Positions 1-5,163 of a DNA stretch of 5,163 bases are shown one piece after another. Source of the DNA: Gammaproteobacteria bacterium (lineage in GTDB: Bacteria; Pseudomonadota; Gammaproteobacteria; UBA12402); contig JANQHY010000037.1 of NCBI GenBank assembly GCA_028282395.1, positions 1 through 5,163 on the forward strand. Direction: 5' to 3'. The position numbers and the translations under genes were made by a program. Numbering within the stretch: the stretch's first letter is position 1; every line of letters starts with the position of its first letter. Below the pieces are notes generated by a model that had not been told where the DNA came from, made no database searches, and saw nothing but the letters and a program-made list of their open reading frames with translations.

Positions 1-321
1 TGTGGTGTATAATTTGACGACACCCTCTAGAAACTGTCGAATAGTGGCTGGCACTGTTTCAGGGGCGTCAATGGTGCTAAACTCGGTATTTTTCAACAAG
101 TATAGTTCTACATCAGCACGAGAGAATGCACTTGCGCTACGCTTGGCACTATCTGCTAAATGCTTAAAGAATGGTACATGAAAAGTATGATCTGCCTTGG
201 GGCCGCCATGTGATACGATGATGGTCGGTTTGACTGGGGTTTCTGGCGAAGATAAGTCAAGCTCGGCGCCATAGGTTTCAGAATATAGCTTAGTCTTGTC
301 CGGTAGTGTGCAGTAAGGCAT
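1..321 (-). CDS. Alpha/beta hydrolase-like protein, partial (5' end only, possibly internally deleted)
   Basis: The frame starts at ATG 321-319 and stays open for 107 codons to the window edge, so the 3' end is missing. The start is fixed by an in-frame TGA at 330-328. No strong ribosome site precedes it; the only candidate is a weak GAG about 7 nt upstream. The N-terminus (MPYCTLPDKTKLYSETYG) followed by TIIVSHGGPKADHTF matches the opening strands and HGGP oxyanion-hole motif (residues 38-41) of proline iminopeptidase-like alpha/beta hydrolases. In that family a DxRGxGxS block should follow within about 15 residues, and it is absent. Instead residues ~60-100 (including ADVELYLL and DAPETVPATIRQFLEG) resemble the last strand and helix of such hydrolases, where the catalytic His normally lies, and no His is seen there. 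I infer an internal deletion of the catalytic core. The family call is fairly safe, activity is doubtful. It lies 90 bp downstream of the SDR gene on the same strand. Confidence 0.62.
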   Translation of the reverse strand, partial: MPYCTLPDKTKLYSETYGAELDLSSPETPVKPTIIVSHGGPKADHTFHVPFFKHLADSAKRSASAFSRADVELYLLKNTEFSTIDAPETVPATIRQFLEGVVKLYTT

Positions 322-330
322 TTTATCTCA

Positions 331-411
331 GTAAAATACATTGATTGCTTGGTAGTCTACAATATTGTGATCGATGGTAATAGCTGTTGAGATGCCCTCA
401 CGCAAGCAACC
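331..411 (-). pseudogene. Possible 3' remnant of a gene deleted between SDR and hydrolase
   Basis: The SDR stop (414-412) is followed in the same frame by 27 open codons ending in TGA at 330-328. That TGA is 6 nt before the hydrolase ATG, a spacing typical of consecutive genes in an operon. The translation includes REGISTAITIDHN and DYQAINVFY, which reads like ordinary protein. There is no good start codon or ribosome site; a TTG at 405-403 is the only candidate. I infer that it may be the tail of a gene whose body was lost. It could equally be a chance open stretch, since 27 codons without a stop is not rare. Confidence 0.22.
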
Positions 412-1200
412 TTATTCACTTTCAATAACGCCGCCAAAACCATAAATAGTAAAGCCACCATCTACGTTAATACATTGGCTGGTAATATAGGAAGAAGCTG
501 GCATCGCTAAAAAACAAGCCAAATTTGCAATATCCGTAGGGTTTGCCATTCTGTTAAGTGGTATCTGTCTTAAAGCACGTTGTAAGTAACGGTCATCATA
601 TTTGCTCATAAAGGTTTCTGTTGCAGTAAAGCCTGGCAATATTGCATTAGCTCTAACACCATCACCACCCAACTCAACTGCCAAAGTGCGAGTGAAACTT
701 TCAAGGCCAGCCTTAGCCATACCGTGCGGGCCTGAGCCTTTAAATATAGTTTCTGTACTAACGCTAGAAATGTTGATGATGCTGGATTGCTGGGCTATTT
801 TTAACAATGGGCAGCACAGTTGCGTGATATGAAACGAGGCGGTCATATTGCTCTCAATGAGGAAGTTAAACTCCGCCAATGAATATTCACTGAATGGTTT
901 TTTAAAATTGGGGCCAACGTTATTGACCAGAATATCCAGATGTGGCCATGTTTCTTGCAGCGAATCAATCAACCTAACCCTCTGCACTGGATCAGCCATA
1001 TCACACGGTGCACCATAAGCTTGATAACCTGATTCCCTCCAGCCTGAGATTAATGCATCAATCGTTTCAGCAGTACGTGCCGTAATAAAAACTTCAGCAC
1101 CTTTTTGTAAGTAACACTGGGCAATGGCGAGACCAATACCTTGTGTGGCGCCGGTAATGAGCGCTTTTTTACCTGTTAATTCCCATGTGTTGCTTGGCAT
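412..1200 (-). CDS. Classical short-chain dehydrogenase/reductase (SDR), catalytic Tyr replaced by His
   Basis: A 262-residue protein of normal length for a classical SDR, a cytoplasmic NAD(P)(H)-dependent oxidoreductase with a Rossmann fold. Visible motifs: the cofactor loop TGATQGIG (residues 16-23); Arg42 after strand beta-2 (TAR), which usually favours NADPH; Asp67 in CDMAD, contacting adenine; NNVG (93-96); active-site Asn118; NISS with Ser146; Lys163; the PG turn (189-190); and the closing VDGGF motif (247-251). The overall pattern is closest to tropinone reductase-like or FabG-like SDRs. In the YxxxK motif position 159, 13 residues after Ser146 and four before Lys163, is His (PHGMAK) rather than Tyr. 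The codon is CAC at 726-724, one transition from TAC. Activity may therefore be lost or altered. The start is supported by AGGAG five bases upstream. The substrate is not predictable. A truncated hydrolase gene follows on the same strand. Confidence 0.93.
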   Translation of the reverse strand: MPSNTWELTGKKALITGATQGIGLAIAQCYLQKGAEVFITARTAETIDALISGWRESGYQAYGAPCDMADPVQRVRLIDSLQETWPHLDILVNNVGPNFKKPFSEYSLAEFNFLIESNMTASFHITQLCCPLLKIAQQSSIINISSVSTETIFKGSGPHGMAKAGLESFTRTLAVELGGDGVRANAILPGFTATETFMSKYDDRYLQRALRQIPLNRMANPTDIANLACFLAMPASSYITSQCINVDGGFTIYGFGGVIESE

Positions 1201-1205
1201 TTAGA

Positions 1206-1210
1206 CTCCT
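1206..1210 (-). promoter_or_regulatory. Ribosome binding site of the SDR gene
   Basis: The minus strand reads AGGAG here, five bases before the ATG at 1200-1198. It is the clearest Shine-Dalgarno site in the window and fixes the SDR start. Confidence 0.8.
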
Positions 1211-1217
1211 GATTTTA

Positions 1218-1246
1218 TTTATACTTTGGAAGTCTATTAGCTTTAA
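1218..1246 (-). promoter_or_regulatory. Weak sigma-70-like promoter candidate for the SDR gene
   Basis: On the minus strand TTAAAG (1246-1241) is separated by 17 bases from TATAAA (1223-1218). The -10 is good and the -35 matches only about half of the consensus. It would give a very short leader of about 10 nt containing the AGGAG site. It lies in the 70-bp gap after the lipoprotein gene, so it would give the SDR its own transcription. AT-rich sequence makes chance matches common. Confidence 0.25.
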
Positions 1247-1248
1247 AT

Positions 1249-1266
1249 ACCTTCTATCAAGAAGGT
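1249..1266 (-). terminator. Hairpin after the lipoprotein gene, possible terminator
   Basis: A perfect 6-bp inverted repeat (ACCTTC and GAAGGT) with a 6-base loop begins 4 bases after the TAG stop at 1273-1271. In the direction of transcription it is followed by ATTTAAAG, a poor U-tract, so termination would be weak. It could be only an mRNA 3' stem. It separates the lipoprotein gene from the SDR gene. Confidence 0.38.
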
Positions 1267-1270
1267 GATG

Positions 1271-4200
1271 CTAGTCTGAAACACTAATCGTAGTCGCTAA
1301 AGCTAGAGTATAAACTTGAGCATTGAAGCCTTGAGCTGCACCCACGGCTTGCCAGGTTGAGCCATTATAATAGGCTATACGCCCTAAGTTCTTTATTGAT
1401 TTATCTGCGGTGCGGATAAAATCTCCCCCGACATAGATGTTATTATTTCCATCAATTGCTATTGCCCGTAGAGTATGATTAAAGCCTTGAGTTGTACCTA
1501 CTGCTGACCAACGACTGCCATCAAACTTTGCAATTCGCCCCAGGCTGGTCAACGTCCTGTCTCCGGTTCTTACAAACTGTCCTCCAACGTATAGATTGCC
1601 ACTGCTATCAAGTGCAAGTGTACGAACAGTACTATTAAAGCCTTTATTATCCCCAATAGCTGACCAATTGCTACCATCAAATTCTGCAACGCTACCCAGG
1701 TTGGTTATAGCTCCATCTCCGGATGTAGTAAAACTGCCACCAGCATACAAGTTGTCGCTGTTGTCTTTTGTAAGCGCAAAAACTGTATTATTAAAACCTT
1801 GTGTAGAGCCAAGAGCAGACCAGGTGCTGCCATTATATTGAGCAATACGTCCTAGATGCGTTATCGATCTATCACCCGATTGAGCAAAATTGCCTGCCAC
1901 ATAAATCACATTGTTTGAACGAATAGCCATCGCTCGCACATGAGTGTTAAATCCTTGCGTAGCGCCTATAGTAGACCAATGACCATTCTCATATTGTGCT
2001 ACTCTACCCAGACTACTAATACTGTTATCTCCTGTGCGAACAAAACTACCCCCTATATACAATGTGTTATTTGAGTCAATACCCATAGCTCTCACATCAT
2101 TATTGAACCCTTCGCTACCTCCTACTGCAGCCCATGAACTGCCATTATAAAATGCAATGCGTCCTAGGTTGGTTATAGCCCCATCTCCCGTTTGTGTAAA
2201 ATCACCACCGACATACAAATAGCCATTACCGCCCACATAAAGTGTATTGACAATATTATTAAACCCATCATTGTTGCCTACCGGTTGCCAGGCGGTTCCA
2301 TCAAATTCTGCAATGTAACCCAAATTAGTAATAGTACCATCACCACTTTTTGTGAAGTTGCCACCGGCGTATAAGATGGTGTCTCCTGATAAATTAAAAT
2401 CTTTGGTTTCACCACCAGAAGAGCCAATATTTCCAACTGTTAAAATCGCGCTTTGGGTATTACCTACAGTACTTTCGTTTGTATGTAAGTAAATGTAACA
2501 CGTGCCGGGTGTGCCGGAAGCTATGGAAGGCAGACTAAAATTTCCACCACTAAAAGGGCTTGTGGATGTGAAACAGGAATTACTACAAACTGTCGTGTTA
2601 CACCAAGTCTGGCCAGTATTATCGTATACATCAAACCCTGAGTGATCAATCGACGCTGTCACTATGCGCTCAGCAGCGGTTGTATTAATCAATTTAATTG
2701 ACTTGATTGCCGGGTATACAGTGCCCTCATCATTGGAAATGCCTGTCGTAACAGAGGAAATGATGGCAAAGTTATCAGTTAAGTCCTCTAGCAAATTAAC
2801 ACTATGAGCCCGACTTGTTTTCAACAAATACTGTGCATCTGAATCTACTGAAGTATCTGCATGAATGCCAATAAAGCAAGTACTATCTGGGGCAACTTTA
2901 CCATTTTTACATGCAGGTGAGCTTTCTTTAGGATCGGTAATACTTAAACCGGATACTGGGTTATCATCCGTATCAGTAGCAGTGAAAACCCTATCGTAGT
3001 CAGCACTGTCTGGCAACTGCCAGTCAAAATTACCTTCATTTTTAATTTCAACATCCACAGTTTTATCATGAGTAACCATGAAATTTTCATTCTGTAGCGC
3101 TAAGGTTATGCCCTCTACAATAACGGATTTAGCTTCCACCTGGTCATCTGTAGTAAAGCTGTTACTGTTACTGTCATGAAATCTCACCGTTACAGCACCT
3201 GTAGTTGCACCATGAGCGTTTTGTGTAGCAACCATGGGGATTTGGCAAGACCCTCCAGCGCTAATTACTTGCCCACTAGTACATTCATTGTCAGAGATAC
3301 TGACGTTAGTTGGTAAGCTATTTTCAGTAAAGCTATCTATAGTTAACGTATCGTTACTATGGTTAGTTAGTAACATATTTTGTGTGCCGGGGCTGTGAAA
3401 CGTGGCAGAGGTCAAAGTGGCAGGTATGAGCAATACAGATAGATCCGGAGAGAAGTCCTGTGCATTGGAAGCACTGAGGTAAATCAGGTTCTGGTTAGTA
3501 TTATCTGTGAGGCCACTATAGTTATCAAAGAGGGCCGTTTGTATATTACCCTTAAGCTGAAAGCTGATTGTATGAGTTTCACCTGCAGCAATGTCACTGT
3601 CTACGTCGATGGTTTTATCTGTTGCATTATAAGTGCCACCCGTAATCGTATCGGTTTGTATTCCATCAAAAACAGCAGAAGGCAATGAACCTAAGTGGAG
3701 CTTTAAATTGTTTAATGCGCTACTATTTTGATTTTCAATAACAAAACTTGCTATAGTATCAGGAGATAGAATCGGTGCAGTATCATTCTCTAGTGAAATT
3801 GTATTACTAATACTTGAGGAAGATACAAAGGTAGTATTAAACCTTTTGGTGAGGGTGCTTTCTCCCTCATCAGTTGTCACACCAGCAGCTAAAGTTCCAT
3901 TGAAGGTGGTGTTATCAACATTACTTTCAGCTAAAAAGCTGACTGTGCATGACTGGCCTTGAGAAAGAGTGGCTCCAACACCGTTAGCATAACAGTATTC
4001 ACCAGGCCCAACATCCCCGGTAATAGGGGTTATGTTGACATTGCTAGCAGTTGGGTAGGTAATATAGTTGATACTGGCAGTACCTGATTGTGTTGCTGAA
4101 ACAACAAAGCTATTAATTGCTGAGTTTGTTCCATAATCCACTTTAGTATTAAAAACAGCTTCACTCCCTGTGGCGACTTCATTAGGAACATCAGCACGGG

Positions 4201-4333
4201 TTTCTAAGAAAACTGTGGCTGTTTCATTTTCACTATTATTAGCAGGGCTATCATCCTTAGGGCAGCCAGCAAGTACTACAGCAGAAAATAAAAAATTTAT
4301 AATTATTAAGGTCTTAATTATTTTAAATTTCAT
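1271..4333 (-). CDS. Large predicted lipoprotein: Ig-like domains plus seven-bladed beta-propeller
   Basis: A 1020-residue secreted protein. Residues 1-23 form a signal peptide (MKFKIIK, then a hydrophobic stretch) ending in the lipobox LAGC, so Cys24 should be lipidated after signal peptidase II cleavage. A polar linker (~25-38) follows. Residues ~40-650 are Ser/Thr/Asn-rich beta sequence that I divide into about five Ig-like domains. Several carry a close Cys pair before a beta strand (C114/C129, C351/C363, C475/C486; also C578, C583, C587, C612), as in the 'C..G..L..G.SC' motif of HYDIN/choice-of-anchor-like Ig folds; in a secreted protein these are probably disulfides. Residues 654-1020 hold seven 52-residue repeats (LYVGGxF, GD, LGRIA, W, VG, GFN), a cysteine-free predicted seven-bladed propeller with Rax2/kelch-like signature. 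It probably sits on the outer membrane or cell surface; a binding or adhesion role is inferred and no catalytic motif is seen. The start is fixed by the signal peptide, although no clear Shine-Dalgarno precedes it. Confidence 0.9.
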   Translation of the reverse strand: MKFKIIKTLIIINFLFSAVVLAGCPKDDSPANNSENETATVFLETRADVPNEVATGSEAVFNTKVDYGTNSAINSFVVSATQSGTASINYITYPTASNVNITPITGDVGPGEYCYANGVGATLSQGQSCTVSFLAESNVDNTTFNGTLAAGVTTDEGESTLTKRFNTTFVSSSSISNTISLENDTAPILSPDTIASFVIENQNSSALNNLKLHLGSLPSAVFDGIQTDTITGGTYNATDKTIDVDSDIAAGETHTISFQLKGNIQTALFDNYSGLTDNTNQNLIYLSASNAQDFSPDLSVLLIPATLTSATFHSPGTQNMLLTNHSNDTLTIDSFTENSLPTNVSISDNECTSGQVISAGGSCQIPMVATQNAHGATTGAVTVRFHDSNSNSFTTDDQVEAKSVIVEGITLALQNENFMVTHDKTVDVEIKNEGNFDWQLPDSADYDRVFTATDTDDNPVSGLSITDPKESSPACKNGKVAPDSTCFIGIHADTSVDSDAQYLLKTSRAHSVNLLEDLTDNFAIISSVTTGISNDEGTVYPAIKSIKLINTTAAERIVTASIDHSGFDVYDNTGQTWCNTTVCSNSCFTSTSPFSGGNFSLPSIASGTPGTCYIYLHTNESTVGNTQSAILTVGNIGSSGGETKDFNLSGDTILYAGGNFTKSGDGTITNLGYIAEFDGTAWQPVGNNDGFNNIVNTLYVGGNGYLYVGGDFTQTGDGAITNLGRIAFYNGSSWAAVGGSEGFNNDVRAMGIDSNNTLYIGGSFVRTGDNSISSLGRVAQYENGHWSTIGATQGFNTHVRAMAIRSNNVIYVAGNFAQSGDRSITHLGRIAQYNGSTWSALGSTQGFNNTVFALTKDNSDNLYAGGSFTTSGDGAITNLGSVAEFDGSNWSAIGDNKGFNSTVRTLALDSSGNLYVGGQFVRTGDRTLTSLGRIAKFDGSRWSAVGTTQGFNHTLRAIAIDGNNNIYVGGDFIRTADKSIKNLGRIAYYNGSTWQAVGAAQGFNAQVYTLALATTISVSD
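1274..2374 (-). repeat. Seven tandem 156-bp coding repeats (beta-propeller blades)
   Basis: In transcription order the units are 2374-2219, 2218-2063, 2062-1907, 1906-1751, 1750-1595, 1594-1439 and 1438-1274; the last has three extra codons. Each encodes 52 residues with no insertion or deletion. The consensus starts LY.GG.F..(S/T)GD, then I..LGR(I/V)A, a (D/N)G..W motif with an invariant Trp, VG, GFN, and a V.(A/T)(L/I)A..... turn. The units differ at many positions, so this is an established repeat family and not a recent expansion. The number seven fits a closed seven-bladed propeller. Confidence 0.92.
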
Positions 4334-4379
4334 GCGGTAAGGTTGGTATCTTGATTTAATGTTACAATCATACAGATAA

Positions 4380-4407
4380 ATGATAAGGTTTTAAACTTGG
4401 CTAGCAA
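4380..4407 (-). promoter_or_regulatory. Candidate sigma-70 promoter of the lipoprotein gene
   Basis: On the minus strand TTGCTA (4407-4402) lies 16 bases before TATCAT (4385-4380). Four of six and five of six bases match the consensus. Transcription would start near 4373, giving a ~40-nt leader before the ATG at 4333. The leader has no evident Shine-Dalgarno (the bases before ATG read CCTTACCGC), so translation may rely on an unstructured AT-rich leader. The -35 overlaps the end of the upstream gene remnant. Confidence 0.35.
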
Positions 4408-4520
4408 AATAATTGTTTGCAAAACTGACCTTGTTCCCTCTTTAGAAGCAGGGCAGCTTGCTTACCTTTTCCTGGATCGATTAAATCTAAGCCTGCCTCT
4501 TCCAACCATTCATGTTGAAA
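4401..4520 (-). pseudogene. 3' fragment of an unidentified gene cut by the mobile-element debris
   Basis: Immediately after the repeat-bearing mobile-element edge (4522) an open frame of 39 codons runs to TAG at 4403-4401. It begins FQHEWLEEAGLDLIDPGKGK and ends with KREQGQFCKQLFC. The composition looks like real soluble protein, including an amphipathic, charged C-terminal helix. The frame is blocked upstream by a TAA that lies inside the terminal repeat, as expected if insertion cut the gene. There is no start codon with a ribosome site. I do not recognise the family. A chance open stretch of this length is possible, so the call rests mainly on the junction coinciding with the element edge. 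Confidence 0.35.
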
Positions 4521-4521
4521 G

Positions 4522-4570
4522 TGTTACCTATGTCTCGAATGCAAACTGTAACCCATGTCTTCGGTATGGA
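4522..4570. mobile_element. Insertion-sequence end with two direct terminal repeats (short remnant)
   Basis: The plus strand carries TGTTACCTATGTCT (4522-4535) and TGTAACCCATGTCT (4547-4560), two direct copies 25 bp apart with 12 of 14 bases identical. Multiple TGT-starting terminal repeats are a known feature of the ends of some insertion sequences, for example IS21-like elements, where they bind transposase. Only this end is present, and to its right the sequence changes to the ISNCY transposase. The exact family is not identified. The stretch also codes, antisense, for the aberrant tail of the transposase frame. Confidence 0.55.
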
Positions 4571-4956
4571 CCTTTACCATTTGTCGGAATATGGAGGGCA
4601 GTATCAAGCATCAGTTTACGCACTGATTCTCGTGACAGACGCAGGCCATGTTGCTCTGTGAGCTTCTCATGGGCCAGAGTCGGGCCAAAATCATGGTAGT
4701 GTGATTGAATCAGTCCGATTGCCTGATTGCGAACGGCTTTACTAATACGATTGTTGCTGGGTTTGCCTCGTCGCTTGGAAACTAAAGCTACTTCACCCAT
4801 TGTTCGGTAGCCCTGGCACAGCCGCACTACCTGACGACGGCTAAGGCCTAATTGCTTGGCTGCCTGTGTTTGTGTTAGCTGTTTAGATAGCACTTGCTCC
4901 AACAGCTTTAAACGATCCACTTCCTTTATACTCATTGTCACCATCCCTTGATTCAT
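4528..4956 (-). pseudogene. ISNCY-family transposase, N-terminal third only, with a foreign tail
   Basis: This is a 142-codon frame, whereas transposases of this family are usually 400 residues or more. Residues 8-125 match the family: MSIKEVDRLK, a helix-turn-helix at ~28-50 (LTQTQAAKQLGLSRRQVVRL), LVSKRRGKPSNN (59-69), and HYHDFGPTLAHEKLTEQHG (86-104) leading to SVRKLML. After about residue 126 the family pattern (basic linker, then GELVQIDGS and the DDE catalytic core) is lost. Residues from about 127, and surely 133-142, are encoded by the repeat-bearing insertion end, which also supplies the TAG stop. The protein would keep only DNA-binding parts and no catalytic residues. ATG 4956, 4944 and 4935 are all possible starts. 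The last, at MSIKEVDRLK, fits best because AAGGG lies 9 bases before it. Confidence 0.82.
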
Positions 4957-5010
4957 GTCGCGTCTTAGTCTTTACCAAAAGTGACATTTTAACTTTGCAC
5001 GAATGTGACA
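4571..5010 (-). mobile_element. Truncated ISNCY-type insertion sequence (transposase-5' end retained)
   Basis: It spans the upstream terminal region and the 5' part of the transposase gene. On the minus strand the likely element tip reads TGTCACATTCG (from 5010), with a second TGTCACTTTTGG copy starting 24 bp inward (4986), a layout expected for a transposase-binding end. The other end and two thirds of the transposase are missing. The element cannot move by itself. The tip position is inferred from the repeat pattern; the transposase family assignment is the firmer part. Confidence 0.55.
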
Positions 5011-5014
5011 TTCG
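5000..5014. repeat. 15-bp near-perfect palindrome at the element tip
   Basis: CGAATGT and ACATTCG flank a single central G, giving 7-bp perfect arms. One arm contains the GTGACA tip motif of the ISNCY-like element. It sits directly beside a plus-strand TATAAT (5015-5020), so it could be an insertion-site coincidence, part of the element end, or an operator. Confidence 0.6.
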
Positions 5015-5163
5015 TATAATCAAATTGTCTTTGTAGTGCCGATCACATTATAAATTGCCATATCAACAATAATGACTTATTTTTTTTAAGATGTGCCGAG
5101 AGTCATGATCATCTTATAGGGGAAAAGTTGATCGACTTGAAACAGCTTTAAATTTCAAGCACT
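5011..5163. other. AT-rich right edge without a recognisable gene
   Basis: No frame on either strand here has a plausible start with a ribosome site. The longest minus-strand open stretch, about 22 codons, has no start context. There is an 8-T run (5080-5087), a minus-strand TATAAT at 5052-5047, and a 7-bp inverted repeat CTTGAAA/TTTCAAG (5136-5142 and 5153-5159) with a 10-base loop. None of these is enough for a functional call. Confidence 0.5.

Noticed and set aside
156..341. 61-codon minus-strand open frame starting at 341
   Set aside because: It overlaps the hydrolase frame in another register, has low-complexity unlikely protein sequence, and the hydrolase frame has clear family motifs.
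1596..1841. Plus-strand open frames at 602-832, 1596-1841 and 2192-2374
   Set aside because: All are antisense to well-supported genes. Those in the propeller recur only because the underlying DNA is repeated.
4397..4699. 100-codon plus-strand open frame antisense to the transposase
   Set aside because: It runs across three unrelated pieces (gene remnant, insertion end, transposase) on the opposite strand and shows no domain; it is a shadow.
5022..5063. Minus-strand mini-frame MAIYNVIGTTKTI as a possible start of the interrupted gene
   Set aside because: Only 13 codons before a stop, no ribosome site, and no way to join it in frame with the fragment at 4401-4520.
5076..5090. Eight-T run as a possible terminator
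   Set aside because: There is no GC-rich stem in front of it on either strand.
5136..5159. Inverted repeat CTTGAAA/TTTCAAG as an operator or attachment site
   Set aside because: Only 7 bp of AT-rich stem with a 10-base loop at the window edge and no adjacent gene visible; likely chance.

Overview
The window looks like an accessory region of a moderately AT-rich proteobacterial chromosome. A gammaproteobacterium is my best guess, from the ISNCY-type transposase, the classical lipobox protein and the general codon use. I saw no rRNA, tRNA, CRISPR or phage structural genes. Every convincing gene is on the minus strand, so transcription runs from high to low coordinates.

In minus-strand order, the right edge (5011-5163) holds no convincing gene. 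At 4522-5010 there is mobile-element debris. It contains one end of an ISNCY-family element and the first ~126 codons of its transposase. These are fused to a short foreign tract (4522-4570) carrying two direct copies of a TGTNACC-type terminal repeat. The transposase's last ~10-16 residues and its stop codon come from that tract. Directly beyond the edge of this debris is a 39-codon open stretch (4401-4520) that reads like the 3' end of an interrupted gene.

At 1271-4333 is the main gene, a 1020-residue predicted lipoprotein. It has a signal peptide with an LAGC lipobox, about five Ig-like beta domains, several with a closely spaced cysteine pair, and a C-terminal seven-bladed beta-propeller. 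The propeller is built from seven units of exactly 52 residues (156 bp). It is probably a surface or periplasmic adhesion or ligand-binding protein, but its ligand cannot be read from the sequence.

At 412-1200 is a classical short-chain dehydrogenase/reductase (SDR) with an intact cofactor site but His in place of the catalytic Tyr. At 1-321 is the start of an alpha/beta hydrolase-like gene that runs off the left edge. It has the HGGP oxyanion-hole motif, but the next expected block (DxRGxGxS) is absent and C-terminal-like sequence follows. The 90 bp between these two genes hold a 27-codon open stretch ending 6 nt before the hydrolase start. Together these suggest a small catabolic or biosynthetic operon that has lost internal pieces and is decaying. 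No previously undescribed system is evident. The most notable items are the layered insertion debris, the SDR with a replaced catalytic residue, and the perfectly periodic propeller lipoprotein.
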